Shown here: positions 31,856 to 44,700 of the stretch, in pieces
Numbering within the stretch: the first letter of the stretch is position 1
Layout: every line of letters starts with the position of its first letter
Assembly: GCA_026826555.1 (NCBI GenBank)
Contig: JAKSZT010054396.1
Coordinates: 16,690,057-16,754,056 of the forward strand
Direction: 5' to 3'
From: Tolypeutes matacus
Taxonomy: Eukaryota; Chordata; Mammalia; Cingulata; Chlamyphoridae
Length of the DNA: 64,000 nt
The notes under the pieces: model-generated
The model's database searches: none
The model's input: the letters and a program-made list of their open reading frames with translations, nothing else
What the model was told of the DNA's origin: nothing
Position numbers and translations under genes: made by a program

Positions 31856-33915
31856 AAAATAGATCAATGGAGGAGGGTTAAGTCTAGTAATTGCCAAGAT
31901 TGTTCATTTAGTTTTTACAGAATTAAGAAAAATAATAACACATTTTTAAAAAAGACTGACTCTTGATCATCTTTCCTTATAGAACATTTAGCAGGATAAT
32001 ATCATAGTTAGGTGGAAAAGACAAGAAATAGAGAACAGATTTAGTCAGAGATGAAAGGAGATCTGGGCTGCACCTTGAGCTTCAGAGAGCCTGGGTAGGC
32101 AAAGTATAATAAGCTCTAGGGACAGTTTGGGTTTTTCCAACTGAAATATATTACCCTTCTATATGGTATGAGGTTAAGATTACTGTTCATATCCTTGATC
32201 TATAGTAGTACCTCATTGACCCTGAATTGTTAGAGAATGAAATAAATGCTTTTTAACAATGACTGAAGTTAACCACTTCAATGCTAAATCTTTGTTTTAG
32301 CCTTCTATCATAAGGAGTATTATGTGATATTTTATCTACGTTTCTTAGAAAACAGAATACCAAACCTAAGTTTAAATGTTTGCTTGACAGTTGCCTACTT
32401 TTGCCTATCAACATTTCTTACTACACTCTGTTATACAATTCTCTTACCCCCTAATTTTACAAAGGATTTGGTTTAGCTTACAAAAATAAATATTTTAAAA
32501 AGGATAAATTAGGTGAATAAATTAGGGCAAAAAGAAGGTGAAAGAAGAGAATAAAGCACTGACTAAAACTTGTATACATCAGTGCATATCCTGTGGTGTC
32601 CTATATAATTGCTAGAGGTGGGCTATATATTTGGTGCTAAGTTTCTTAAAAGCCAAACCAACAGGAAAAGCATAATGAGTTACATGATTCACAGTGTCTA
32701 AAATAAAAAAACAAACCAATTGTTCAAGAGGAACACAAATATTTCTGGTTCTGAGGGGTAGGTCTGAGATATTTCTGGTTCTAAGATAAAATTCTTCCAT
32801 GAGCAAAGGTACTATGTGATGAAAATGCTTTTTTCATGATACAGTGATGCCTTCAAGAGCTGTTGTTATGATCAGGGCTGTTTTATCCAGCATCAAATGG
32901 CCTGAGAATATTTCTATTGATGTATATGTGTGTATATATGTGTATATGCGTGTGTGGGTATTTGTAAAGCCAAATGTGTTTATCTGCAATGTAGGTATTT
33001 GTGTCTTTATGTTTGACCAGGTAATGATTTGCTATATAGATATTCCCCTAATGGATCTATTTTTTCACTTCAGCGCCCTTTCTTTTTTGGCACTACTTTT
33101 GCTGATTGTGTGATAGAGTACAACTGAGATTTTTAAGACACCATATTATCAAGTCTATGCATAAACTTGAGTCATGTATGGATTGTACATATTTGGCCTT
33201 ATATATGGGCAGATTAGCCAGTTGCCTATGGTGTGTACAGGAAGTATCCACCTCTTCCCCACCCCAGACACAGAAATATATTCCATTCTGCCTGAAAGTC
33301 TTCACTGTGTTATATTAAGTTGCCTACAATTTCACTGATTTGAGATTTCTCTGTTTTAAGTCAGGACTTTTAAAACATTTAAAAATCTTTTAAAATACTG
33401 TCAGAAGGCTTAGGACTATGTTATTTTTCTGTTAATTATTTTCTGTTAGAGAATTATCAGATCTCTTCCACTAAACCCTAACTAAGGCTAGTGGGTGTTT
33501 AGGAAATAATGAAAAGTGAAGGTAGAGGAAGGAAAAGTACTTTTGGAAAATGAACTTTGCTGCAAGGGCTTTAGGCATCTAGAAAAAGGTCATACTGTGC
33601 CTAGAAGACAAGAGACAAAGATTCCACAGAAGAAAAGAAGGTGGCAACAAAGAAAAACTTCCTCTACTTGACAGTGTTAAATAATATGAATCTTGACTTT
33701 GTATTTGATTTAGTATCTTGGAGTTAGGTGCTTGGGCTTTCTTAAAGCTGTTTTCAATGAGTTTTTAGATTTTGTTGTTAGCCTAACTGCTGGATAAGTA
33801 GGACATTGCTGTAATCATATAGATTATTTTTATTTGAATCTAATTATCAAAACTTAATCTTAAAATGCTTTTCACAACTAAGTATTTAGTTATTTATTTT
33901 TTTTACTCTTAATAG
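31856..33915. other. Intron 11 distal part, nothing recognised
   Basis: About 2 kb without SINE or L1 that I recognise. Contains a short TG/TA run (32925-32960). Confidence 0.5.
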
Positions 33916-33967
33916 AGTGGAAGACGAAATGTTGATTTGGATTTGGCATCATCTCATAGGAAGAGAG
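33916..33967 (+). CDS. HERC1: HERC1 exon e12, 52-bp small exon (w647-w664)
   Basis: 52 bp, phase 0 in, phase 1 out. Acceptor TTAATAG, donor GTAAAT. It encodes SGRRNVDLDLASSHRKR plus the first base of Gly. It is the smallest exon here and lies between introns of 5.5 and 5.2 kb. It is not a multiple of three, so skipping it would shift the frame into e13. The product is a short basic linker segment. Confidence 0.93.
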
Positions 33968-34959
33968 GTAAATATTAAGAACATATTAAATATCTGGTTA
34001 AATTAAGTAGCTACTTTTGTATCTAATGTATAGAAAACCTGTTGCTGTTGAAATGTTATTGCAGAAAAAAGTTAATTTAGAAATATTTTAGCAGAAGAAT
34101 TTAAAGGAAGAGCATTTTAAAAATATATACACGCTTTTAAAATTTCGGAACATCTCAGAGTTAATAATAATCTGTTTCCCATTTGTCATATTCTTTTGAC
34201 TTTTTAAAAGTCCTGTGGGACTCCAGAAATAGTGTATTCCATATGAGGGGCTATATACATCATTTGCCATAAGTTTTAGTGTACTGATATAGTTGATATA
34301 GTTTAAGTGGTGTTATAGGGAAAAACCTTTAACCCACTCACACCCCAGAAAAACATACACACACTTTCAATCTAGAAGTTTCTAGATTTTTTTTTTCCTC
34401 TTGGCTTATTAAGACAAAGCATATGAGAGATGAACTGCTGGTCATTTTTCGGGTATGTTTCTGTTAGGAACAATTTTTACAGTGCCTTCAAGAGTTAAGG
34501 TCTTTTGTTACAACCTCTATCTTAGTGAATAATATAGTTAACTCTTGATTATTTTTGCAAATAGAGGTAAAGAACAGTTTTAGATAATGTAAATCCAAGG
34601 ATAACTAAAAGCTCTTTAAGTATTATTCTCCATTAACTGGCACTTTTACTAACCCATTTAATTGGGTTATGTCTCCAAAGACTCCTTCATGAGAGGGCCT
34701 ATTGCCTATAATCTAAGTATTTATTTGGTATTGGGGATAGCAGGATTCGTGCTGTTGAACCCTGATTGCTTCCATTTTCTTCCCTCACTCCTGTTAATGT
34801 TTCACAGTAGTCAAGCTCTTGGTCCAAGAAAGTGAAGATGGTAGGAAGGGGCAGAGCAATGCTAACAAATACATTTAGGTCAGCCAGCTTTCTCAGCTTT
34901 ACAGAGGCATTAAAGCTAACTTCTGAATCCCAAAGTACATCATTAAAAATAAGTCATCT
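33968..34959. other. Intron 12 proximal part, nothing recognised
   Basis: AT-rich intron sequence, no defined repeat. Confidence 0.5.
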
Positions 34960-35095
34960 CAGAGGTAATATGAAATTTGCACTTATTGAACACTTATAAA
35001 TTGCTTGCTGTATGCCAACAATTGTTCTAAGTAGTTCACAAATATTAACTCATTTAATTCTCATGATAGCCTGCTAAAATTTGTGACAAAACCTG
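34960..35095 (-). mobile_element. MIR-like SINE
   Basis: CACTTATTGAACACTTATAA, CTGTATGCCAACAATTGTTC, ATTAACTCATTTAATTCTCA; reverse MIR pattern, diverged. Confidence 0.6.
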
Positions 35096-36139
35096 TCAAA
35101 AAATGTTGGTATTTTGGTACTTTGGTCAATACTTAAAAGATTTACTATAGTTGCGCAAAACTGAGCTGGTCCTTCACAGAACCACCATACCTTTTTGCAG
35201 ATACTAGATTTCAGTTGGCATGTTTAAGCTGGAGCTGATACAGTGAAAAATGATGGGGATATCAAAGCAACAATTGAAGCAACATCAGAAATCTTAATTG
35301 GTTAAGACACTATATGGTTTGATTTCCATCCCCCCCCCCGCCCCGGTATTTAAATATAGATGTTAGGGCTTTATTGCTAAAATAATGCTGGAAACATTTA
35401 TCAACATGTATGTTTTGTGGTATAACATGTATGGTAAAATGCTGTCATCTGTACATTTCTAATTGGGTTGTATAAAGAAAGAAGAATAAATGTAAATGTC
35501 TCGTATCAAATTTCTTCTCTTGTCTTCTGATTTTTGTGTGGTAGTGTATTTACTCCTTTTTGGCCAGTTGAGCCCCAGAAAAAAGAAGAGCTTCAAGCAA
35601 GTACATGATGGCATGTTTAATTTTTTCCCCCCTTTTAGCTTGCCTACATATTTTATGATTTATAAAGTATGTATTGCAGCTCTGCCATTTTCATTTTGAA
35701 AATTCCATTTAAGAACCGAAGTTGTCAGGACAAGTAAACAATCTCTAAAATTTGTTGTTGGACTTTATTTTGTGTTTTCTTCATATAGTAGTTGCCTGTG
35801 AATTAAGTATAAGTTAGAATTGACCTTAGTTTCAATTACTCTGAAGAAGCTTTTGATATGCTTTTCTATATTCAGCTTTTCTGTAATTAGATAAAACAAT
35901 ACAGAACAAACCAAAGTTATCTAATTGTTATAATTTTTTAAAAATTTGAGAGCATTCATTTTCCATTTCCATACTATAAAGTTTTTGTGTTTTGGAGTAT
36001 TTTTTATGTCAGACTAGAATTTTTGGTTAAAATTATTTTATTTATTCTAATACTTTCAGATAGTGTTTTTCCTCTTATATTTTATTCATATAAAGTTTTA
36101 CTGGAGTCATGTACTTAACAATTTTCATCCTTTAAATTG
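35096..36139. other. Intron 12, nothing recognised except a C-run
   Basis: Includes a C-rich run (35329-35345) and otherwise AT-rich unique-looking sequence. Confidence 0.5.
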
Positions 36140-36592
36140 AGGATAGACAAACAGTGGCCACAGGGCTAAATCCAGCCTGCTACCTATTTTTAAAAATTTA
36201 TTTATTTACTTTTATCCATTTTAACCCCCTCCCTCCCCCCTCGTTTTTGCTGTTTTGTGTCCATTCACTGGGCCATTCTCTGTGTCTGTTTTCTGCCCTC
36301 TCTTCTCATCCTTCTCCTCCTGTCTTCATTGGGATTCGATCCTGAGAACCTCTGATGTGGGAGAGAGGCCACCTATGCCACCCTCAGTTCCTGATTTTTC
36401 TCTGCCACCTATTTTTATAAATAAGATTTTATTGCCACATAGCCACATTCATTTGTTTATGTATTATCTATGGCCGTTTCACACTTAAACAGCAGAGTTG
36501 AATAGTTGTGACAGAGACCATATGGCCAACAAAGTTTAGAATATTTACTATCTAGCCCTTTACAGGAAAAGTTTGCTGATTGCTGCTTTAAA
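36140..36592 (-). mobile_element. hAT-type nonautonomous DNA transposon, split by a SINE
   Basis: Pieces 36140-36192 and 36407-36592 read as one element (GCCACAGGGCTAAATCCAGC ... CAGCAGAGTTGAATAGTTGT, TTTACAGGAAAAGTTTGCTG). This is the common mammalian hAT sequence with a GGCAAACTTTT-type end. Orientation and subfamily uncertain. Confidence 0.7.
36193..36406 (-). mobile_element. DAS-SINE, chimeric form
   Basis: Minus-strand copy with TTTATTTATTTACTTTTATC tail side, C-rich and TGTGTCCATTCACTGG middle, and tRNA head complement at the right. TSD ACCTATTTTTA at 36182 and 36407. The non-tRNA part identifies the tRNA-plus-unknown chimera type. Confidence 0.8.
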
Positions 36593-36866
36593 TTGAAGCA
36601 ATTTAATGGGCTCATCTGGCCATTCTATAGGATATTTTGGAGTATATGAAGGCAATTCACTGATTATAGATTCTTCATGATTGAACCTTTGTGTAGGCAG
36701 GCAATAGAGATTTCCATGGATCAGTGATTTGAGAGTTGATTAATAATAGGAATGTGCAAGACCACCCCCATCAAATTAAGGAATTACTGTTATTAATTTG
36801 GCATGTCAGTTTCATTGAGCCTTCATTTCCTCAATTAAGGAAATTGTACTGATAATCTTTAAGGCA

Positions 36867-37001
36867 TTTTTTTTTTTTTTTTTTTTAAGTCCATGTACTT
36901 TTTTATTTTTTATTTTTTTTATAGGGTGTTCCCAGGGATTGAACCCAGGTCCTTCCATATGGAAGACGGATGCCCAGCCATTTGAGCCACATCCATCCCC
37001 A
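36867..37001 (-). mobile_element. DAS-SINE monomer with long T-run
   Basis: T-run and TTTTATTTTT tail, GGGATTGAACCCAGGTCC, GAGCCACATCCATCCCC. TSD TTTAAGGCA at 36858 and 37002. Confidence 0.9.
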
Positions 37002-37010
37002 TTTAAGGCA

Positions 37011-37764
37011 CTTTTTGCTTCTGTGGTTCAAATACCAGCTTAGTTGCATTTTTTTTTTTTTTTTTTTTTTTTTCTTTTTGAAAAGTAACTTTATAAGTAT
37101 TAGAAAGCAGAGGAACTTTTTATCTGAAATTTTACTATTGATAAAACAAGCTCAATGCAAGGAACCAAAAACTATTATTTGTAAGTTTAAGGGTAAATCT
37201 ATACTCTGAATTTGGGGTGCTTAAGGAAATGAAAAAATTATATACATATATATATATTAGTAGCTGCTTTAGTCTTTAAATTTTATTTTTAATTTAATGT
37301 TTTTTTATATCCTTGACATTATTTTTTGGATTTTTATTCTTTTGTTTCTATTTTACATGAAAAATATTCGGCTATGCAATTTGGGGAAATTTTCGTATTG
37401 TTATTTTTCATGTTCAGTAAAACTGAAATTCAGGATTTTTTAATCTCAAACATTCTTTTTCTAAAACATGGGAGGCAAATAAACCATGTATTCTTTGCCA
37501 TTCTAAATTATTTTACTAGAATGTATATAAATTATTTCATAGTTACCTTCTGTTAGATGCCTATTATGAATTTCTATCACTGAATTTGAAATCCTGGGGT
37601 TTCACTAACACCAGTTTAATCATTGGAAAATGAGATTATACATCCAGTATTGTGTTAGTTTATTTTCTCTGTGGGCATTAATTAGTACCTAAGTAGTTAA
37701 CTTCCCTAATCTTTTCCATCTGGTTATGTAACAAATAGATTTTTTTTGTCATGCATATTTTATT
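37011..37764. other. Intron 12, nothing recognised except a long T-run
   Basis: A T-run of about 27 at 37047-37073 has no attached SINE body, and a TA-rich patch lies at 37240-37257. Confidence 0.5.
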
Positions 37765-38131
37765 AGGTATGTTTAGATGCCTTCCCAATAAAGAAATTTG
37801 GCCTGTTTACATGATGGAATATTATACAGCAGTCAAAACAAATGAACCATGGCTATACACAATAATATGGATGAATGTTAGCAGTGTCACAATGAATAAA
37901 AGAATATGTCCAAAAAGTTTACGTAAAGATGATACTATATTTTAGAAAAGCAGATAGGTACAAGTTATCGTCAGTCTTCTAGTTCTTGTGTTTACAAGTG
38001 TTATAAACAAATATGTAAATACAAAAATGGGCCATGCATGGACCAATGATGAGAGTATATCATAAACCAAGGATTATGATTAATCTAATTCAAGTACCTG
38101 AGATCAATTAAAAAAAAAAAAAAAAAAAAAA
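37765..38131 (+). mobile_element. Old L1 fragment with A-tail
   Basis: The frame shows ORF2 C-terminal type residues (MEYYTAVKTNEPW) and is followed by 3'UTR-like sequence and a run of about 23 A at 38109-38131. Confidence 0.75.
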
Positions 38132-38661
38132 GACAAAGCTGTGCAAGAATTGGACATGTTTATATTAAAGCTAATATTGGCAAATGACATGGACAGTTGT
38201 TTTTGTGTTCAAACATGTTAACACTTTTGATGTTTAATGTAAAGATTTTAGCCTAGAAAATGCCCACTGGCAAAACTAATGGTATTATATTTAGCAACTT
38301 TTGTATCACCACTTGGTAATTTTATAGGTATAGATATTAATTTATTATAAATAACACATATTCTTGTCTGTGAAACTTTGCTTCCTCCATTTAGGAGTTT
38401 CACAACCTGCAATAAATACATATGACATAGTCAGTGAGAGTGGTTATTTCTTACGTTAATGAAACTGAAAGGGTGAGGTGTATGTCACCTTTGTGTACAT
38501 TTACTTGCCCTTCTGTATTCATTTTTTGGTAATGTTTTATTGCAGATACGTAGACACTCTGTGCAGCCTTAACTTACCCTTTGTAATGATAATGTTAAAT
38601 CAGATGAAACCCTTCTTTTATGAGTAGGTCTTACCAGCAGTGTCCTAAGTGCCTCGTTCCT
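38132..38661. other. Intron 12, nothing recognised
   Basis: AT-rich sequence after the L1 tail. Confidence 0.5.
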
Positions 38662-38768
38662 TTTTTTGTTTGTTTGTTTTTGTTTTTTAAAAGATTGTAC
38701 CAGGGAATGAACCCGGGACCTCATACATGTGAAGCAGGCACTCAACCACTGAGCTACTTTTGCTCCCC
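38662..38768 (-). mobile_element. DAS-SINE monomer
   Basis: TTTTTTTGTTTGTTTG tail side, ACCAGGGAATGAACCCGGGA, CTCAACCACTGAGCTAC. Probable TSD GTTCNTTTTTG. Confidence 0.82.
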
Positions 38769-39122
38769 TAGTTCATTTTTGTTCATAAATGATGGTCTCG
38801 TTTATACTGCAGAACATTTTCAGCTAAGCATTTTGTGAGCAGCTTCTGCCTTTATTTTTCTCGTGGCAGTGTGTTGCTAAGGCGCTTATAGACACTGGTA
38901 CATCAAACAGGGCTTTCCCTTTGATTTTTACATTGCTCCAGTTTTTGTTTGTTGTTTTTTTTTTAACCAAAGCATTTTGCTCAGATTCACTTAGTGCATG
39001 CATGTATTCAAACATGAGTATCCATTTTTCACCAGTTGCTAGTAGCACTCGTCCTCATCTAGTTTCAGAATGTATGCTCTATTTGGTTGCCATTGATACA
39101 TATTTGTTCTGTTTGTATATAG

Positions 39123-39391
39123 GTCCTATCCATAGTCAGCTGGAATCCCTGAGCGACTCTTGGGCTCGCCTGAAACATAGCAGAGACTGGTTGTGCAACT
39201 CCTCTTACTCCTTTGAATCTGATTTTGATCTTACCAAGTCTTTGGGAGTTCACACTTTAATTGAAAATGTTGTAAGCTTTGTGAGTGGAGATGTGGGGAA
39301 TGCCCCAGGTTTTAAAGAACCAGAAGAAAGTATGTCTACAAGCCCCCAAGCCTCCATCATTGCAATGGAACAGCAGCAGTTAAGGGCAGAA
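39123..39391 (+). CDS. HERC1: HERC1 exon e13 (w664-w753)
   Basis: 269 bp, phase 1 in, phase 0 out. Acceptor TATATAG, donor GTAAGT. It encodes GPIHSQLESLSDSWARLKHS, WLCNSSYSFESDFDLTKSLG, HTLIENVVSFVSGDVG and IIAMEQQQLRAE. The W/L/S-spaced helices resume folded sequence after the linker of e9-e12. No catalytic motif is recognised. Confidence 0.96.
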
Positions 39392-39849
39392 GTAAGTCTT
39401 TCATATTTATATCTTGTGAGGGTCTCTGGAGACTTAAACCAATCCACTGAATATCCAGTTCTAGGAAAAACTTTCCTTGCCTGCCGCTTTTTTCCACCTG
39501 AGCTTTTTGATGTCATTTTGTTAACACAGCATTGTATTTTGTTTGAACTGGACAAATGTACACTTTTTTATTACTGTCTCTAAGAACAATATACTCTAAT
39601 TATAAGTCTTTCCTTGTCTCCTTGAAACTAGGATGAGACTGACTGATGACCATAGGGACCTGCTTCTCAGAGTCTCCATTTTTAACCCATTTATCTCATT
39701 TTAAAAAGGGCTAGAAAAACAAAACTAAACAAAAGGTCTAGATTAGAACACTACAGAAATAATTGCTGCAGGCAAGACCCACTGTTAAATGCTAAAATTA
39801 ATGGGCAAAACTTCAAAGAGAAATAATATTTGCATAGCCTCCAAATATC
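39392..39849. other. Intron 13 proximal part, nothing recognised
   Basis: No repeat or exon recognised; the open frame running on from e13 ends at 39583 and is intronic read-through. Confidence 0.6.
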
Positions 39850-40550
39850 TCCCCCAAATAGTTATTATTGTGGTTTTAACAGGTCCATAAATTCTCTGTT
39901 ATGCCTCTCTCCAGGAGATGGAGCTTAATTCTCCTCCCCTTAAGGGCAGACTAGACTTAGTGACTTTTTTCTAACAACACAGAATGGAAAGGGAAAAATA
40001 GTAACTTGACAGTGCAGAAACATCATCTTAACCATGTGATCAAGATTAACATCACCAGTGATAAGTCTTGTTGATATAATATACTCCTGATATAATGTGA
40101 CGAGAAGGGTACTTCACCTCTGTGGTATTCCCCAAAATCCCTAATTCCAGTCCAAACTTGAGAAGACATCAGGCAAACCCAAATTGAGGACATTCTACAA
40201 AATACATGAACAGCTCTTCAAAAGTGTCAAGGTCATGGAAAATAAGGAAAGACTGAGAAACTGTCTAGAGGAGAGATAGCAACTAAATGCATTGTGATAT
40301 CATGGACTGGATCCTAGAACAGAAAAGGGGCATTGTGGGAAAATTGGTGAAATCTAAATAAAGTCTAGTTTGCTTAATAGTGTTGTACCAATATTAATTT
40401 CTTAGTTTTAAATATAACATTGTTATGTAAGATGTTAACATTAGGGGAAGCAAGGGAGAAATATATGAGAACTCTTTGTACCATCTTTACAACTTATAAT
40501 CTTAAATTATTTCAAAATAAAAAGTTTGAAAAAAAAAGAGGGATAGGCTG
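39850..40550 (+). mobile_element. Old L1M-type 3'UTR
   Basis: AAGTGTCAAGGTCATGGAAA, ATAAGGAAAGACTGAGAAAC, CATGGACTGGATCCTAGAAC and ATAATCTTAAATTATTTCAA with a terminal A-run are the standard order of an old mammalian L1 3' end. Confidence 0.8.
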
Positions 40551-40684
40551 ATTGACTGTAGTGGTGGGTAGTTTTCTCCTAGGAAAGATGAAGTCAGAAG
40601 TTCAGGAGAACTGTAGAGAAACTTTTCAGAGCTATTTCCTAGTTTCTTCAGATTAAGTATTCATTCTCTGAAACTTTATTGTAA

Positions 40685-40925
40685 ATAAAGGAAACCATAA
40701 CAATACTACTTTACACTTTTTAAACTTTCACATGTATCTGATGAGTTTCATATTAACTTCGTGTGTAGCTTAGATAAGGTAGTATTAGCCTCATTCTACA
40801 CATGAAGAAACTGAGACTAAGGAAGTTAAATGACTTTTCCAGGGCCACACAGTAGGTTAGAGTCTGGCTTGAGATCAGATCTACTACATCCAAATCTACT
40901 TTTCCTATTGTTCTAGGTAGCCTCT
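40685..40925 (-). mobile_element. MIR SINE
   Basis: CATGAAGAAACTGAGACTAA, GACTTTTCCAGGGCCACACA, GGTTAGAGTCTGG; reverse MIR pattern. Confidence 0.75.
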
Positions 40926-41135
40926 TTTATACTGAAGTATTATGCTTATCGAGTTTTTAGAGATATTTTGACCAAAAACAGTTACAATACGGAAATAAAT
41001 ATTTATCTTAGGTCAGATTCCTTAGAAAATGTTAGAATTTCTTCTGTGATAAATAAAATATTGTCTGTGACATAGAGTTCCTTTGTGCCTGATTTCAGTG
41101 AACTCTAAAATTTATTTATTTTACTTTCTCTCAAG

Positions 41136-41351
41136 CTTCGTTTAGAGGCACTTCATCAGATCCTTGTACTATTGGCTGGGATGGAAGAAAAAGGTAGCAT
41201 TTCACTGGCAGGAAACAGGTTGAGCTCAGGCTTCCAGTCATCTACACTGCTCACGTCTGTAAGGCTACAGTTTCTAGCAGGGTGTTTTGGTTTAGGCACT
41301 GTTGGACATGCAGGAGCCAAAGGAGAGAGCGACCGATTGCATCACTATCAG
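41136..41351 (+). CDS. HERC1: HERC1 exon e14 (w754-w825)
   Basis: 216 bp, phase 0 at both ends (symmetric). Acceptor TCTCAAG, donor GTAGGG. It encodes LRLEALHQILVLLAGMEEKG, SISLAGNRLSSGFQSSTLLT, a helix with LQFLAGCFGLGTVGH, and ends RLHHYQ. It is followed by a 6.8-kb intron almost filled by an antisense L1. Confidence 0.96.
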
Positions 41352-41762
41352 GTAGGGACCTCTCTTGTGAGGGTGACACTTTGCACTGTATTCAGATTTT
41401 AACGGAATTTTATAAAACCAGATTAATATAGCCAAGATTTTTTTTTTTGTTTAAGATTGATATTTTAAAAGTATGAAGACTTTTAAATTACTTTGTAAGA
41501 TAATTCATTGGTTTAATTTCCTAAGTTGGGATTCGTTGAACAGTGATACTGTTGTACTTTTAGATTCTTTGCTGGCTCAGTTTTTTTTTTTTTTTTTTTT
41601 TTTTAACTTTATTTTGTACATTTAATAATTGAAAACATAAGCAATTAAAAACTAAAAAGTAAACACAGATGAATAAATATATACATTTCTCAATTAAATG
41701 TAATGGATACATGTAAATTTTTTTTTGGTGAATCAAACAATATATTACACAATATATTTGGT

Positions 41763-44700
41763 TCATAGTAACGCATTCATACAGTATTTGTCCTTTTGTG
41801 TCTGGCTTGCTTCACTAAACATAATGTCCTCCAGGTTCATCCATTTGCCATATGCTTTATGACTTCATTTCTTCTTACAGCTGCATAGTATTCCATCGTG
41901 TGAATAGACCACAGTTTGTTTATCCATTCATCTGTTGATGGACACCTGGGTTGTTGCCAACTTTTGGCAGTGGTGAATAATGTGGCTATGAACATCGGTG
42001 TGCAGATGTCTGTTGATGTCGCTGCTCTCAGTTCTTCTGGGTATATACCCAGTAGTGGTATTGCAGGGTCACGTGGCAAGTCTATATTCAACTTCTTTAG
42101 GAACTGCCAAACAGTCCTCCATAGTGGTTGTACCATCCTGCATTCCCACCAACAGTGAAGAAGTGTTCCTATCTCTCCACATCCTCTCCAACACTTGTAG
42201 TTCTCTGTCTTTTTAATAGTGGCCATTCTGATAGGTGTGAAATGATATCTCATTGTAGTTTTGATTTGCATTTCCCTAATCATGAGTGATGTTGAGCATT
42301 TCTTCATGTGTTTTTTTGCCATTTGTATTTCTTCTTCAGAGAAATGTCTATTCAAGTCTTTGGCACATTTTTTAATTGGGTAATTTGTCTTTTTATTGTT
42401 GAGTTGTAACATCTCTTTATATATCCTGGATATTAAACCCTTATCAGATATGTGATTTCCAAATATTTTTTCCCATTGAGTTGGCTGCCTTTTCACCCTT
42501 CTGACAAATTCCTGTGAGGTGCAAAAGTGTTTAATTTTGAGGAGGTCCCATTTATCTAGTTTTTCTTTATTTGCACGTACTTTGGGTGTGAGGTCCAAGA
42601 AATCACCACCTACTACAAGGTCTTGAAGATGTTTCCCTACATTTTCTTCCAGTAGTTTTATGGTCCTGGCTTTTATATTTAGATCTTTGATCCATTTTGA
42701 GTTGATTCTTGTATAGGGGGTGAGATAAGGGTCCTCTTTCATTCTTTTGGTTATAGATATCCAGTTCTCCCAACACCATTTGTTGAAGAGACTGTTTTTT
42801 CCCATCAGTGTGGGCTTGGTAGGTTTGTCAAAAACCAGTTGACTGTATAGGTGAGGGTTTATTTCTGGATTCTCAATTCTATTCCACTGATCGATATGTC
42901 TATCTTTATGCCAGTACCATGCTGTTTTGACCACTGTAGCTTTGTAATAAGTTTCAAGGTCAGGCAGCAAAATTCCTCCCACATTGCTCTTCTTTTTTAG
43001 AATGCTTTTGGCTATTCGGGTGCACTTACCCTTCCAGATGAATTTGGTAATTGCCTTCTCTAATTCTGTAAAGTAAGCTGTTGGGATTTTGATTGGTATT
43101 GCATTGAATCTATAAATCAGTTGGGGCAAGATTGACATCTTCACGATATTTATTCTTCCAATCCATGAACATGGAATGTCTTTCCATTTGTTTAGGTCTT
43201 TTTTAATTTCTTTTAGCATTGTTTTGTAGTTTTCTGCATATAGGTCCCGTACTTCCTTGGTTAAATTAACTCCTAGGTATTTGAGTCTTTTTGTTGCTAT
43301 TGAAAATGGAATTTTCCTCCTGATTTCCTCCTCAGATTGTTCAGTACTAGTGTACAAAAACATTACTGATTTTTGTGTTGTTGATCTTATATCCTGCCAC
43401 TTTGCTGAACTCATTTATTAGTTCAAGTAGCTTTGTTGTGGATACTTCAGGATTTTCTAAATACAGGATCATGTCATCTGCAAACAGTGAGAGTTTTACT
43501 TTCTCTTTTCCTATTTGGACGCCTTTAATTTTTTTGTCTTGTCTAATTGCCCTAGCTAGAAGTTCTAGTACAACGTTGAATAACAATGGTGACAGTGGGC
43601 ATCCTTGTCTTGTTCCTGATCTTAGGAGGAAAGCTTTCAACCTTTCCCCATTGAGTATGATGTTGGCTGTGGGTTTTTCATATATGCCTTTTATCATATT
43701 GAGGAATTTTCCTTTTATTCCTATCTTTTGAAGTATTTTTATCAAAAAAGGATGTTGGATTTTGTCGAATGCCTTTTCTGCATCTATTGAGATGATCATG
43801 TGATTATTTTCCTTCAGTTTGTTAATGTGGTGTATTACATTGATTGATTTTCTTATGTTGAACCAGCCTTGCTTGCCAGGAATAAATCCCACTTGGTCGT
43901 GATGTATAAGTCTTGTGATATGCTGTTGGATTCGATTTGCAAGTATTTTGTTGAGAATTTTTGCATCTATGTTCATGAAAGAGATTGGTCTGTAATTTTC
44001 TTGTGGAATCTTTATCTGGCTTTGGTATTAGGGTGATGTTGGCTTCATAAAATGTGTTGGGTAATTTTCCCTCCTCTTCGATTTTTTGGAAGAGTTTAAA
44101 CAGGATTGGTGTTAATTCTTTTAGAAATGCTTGGTAGAACTTACCTGTGAAGCCATCTAGTTCTGGACTTTTCTTTGCTGGGAGATTTTTGATGACGGAT
44201 TCAATCTCCTTAATTGTGATTGGTTTGTTAAGTTCTTGTATTTCTTGTTGTGTCAGTGTAGGTTGGTTATGAGTTTCTAGAAATTTGTCTGTTTCATCCA
44301 GGTTGTCTAGTTTGTTGGCATATAGTTTCTCATAATATCCTCTTATGATTCTTTTTATTTCTGTGAGGTCATTTGTAATTTTCCCCCTTTCATTTCTGAT
44401 TGTATTTATTTGCATCTTCTCTCTTTTTTTCTTTGTTAGTCTAGCGAGGGGTTTGTCAATTTTATTGATTTTCTCAAAGAACCAGCTTTTGGTTTTGTTG
44501 ATTTCCTCTATTGCTTTTTTGTTCTCATTTTCATTTATTTCCACTCTAATCTTTATTATTTCTTTCCTTCTTTTTGCTTTGGGATTGGTTTGCTGTTCTT
44601 TTTCTAGTTTCTCAAGTTGTTCAGTTAAATCTTTGAGTTTAGCTCTTTCTTGTTTCTTAATATAGGCATTTAGGGCTATAAATTTCCCTCTCAAGACTGC

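Noticed and set aside
38921..39583. A 220-codon open frame starting upstream of e13
   Set aside because: Only 39123-39391 matches HERC1 and has splice sites; the rest is intronic read-through on both sides.
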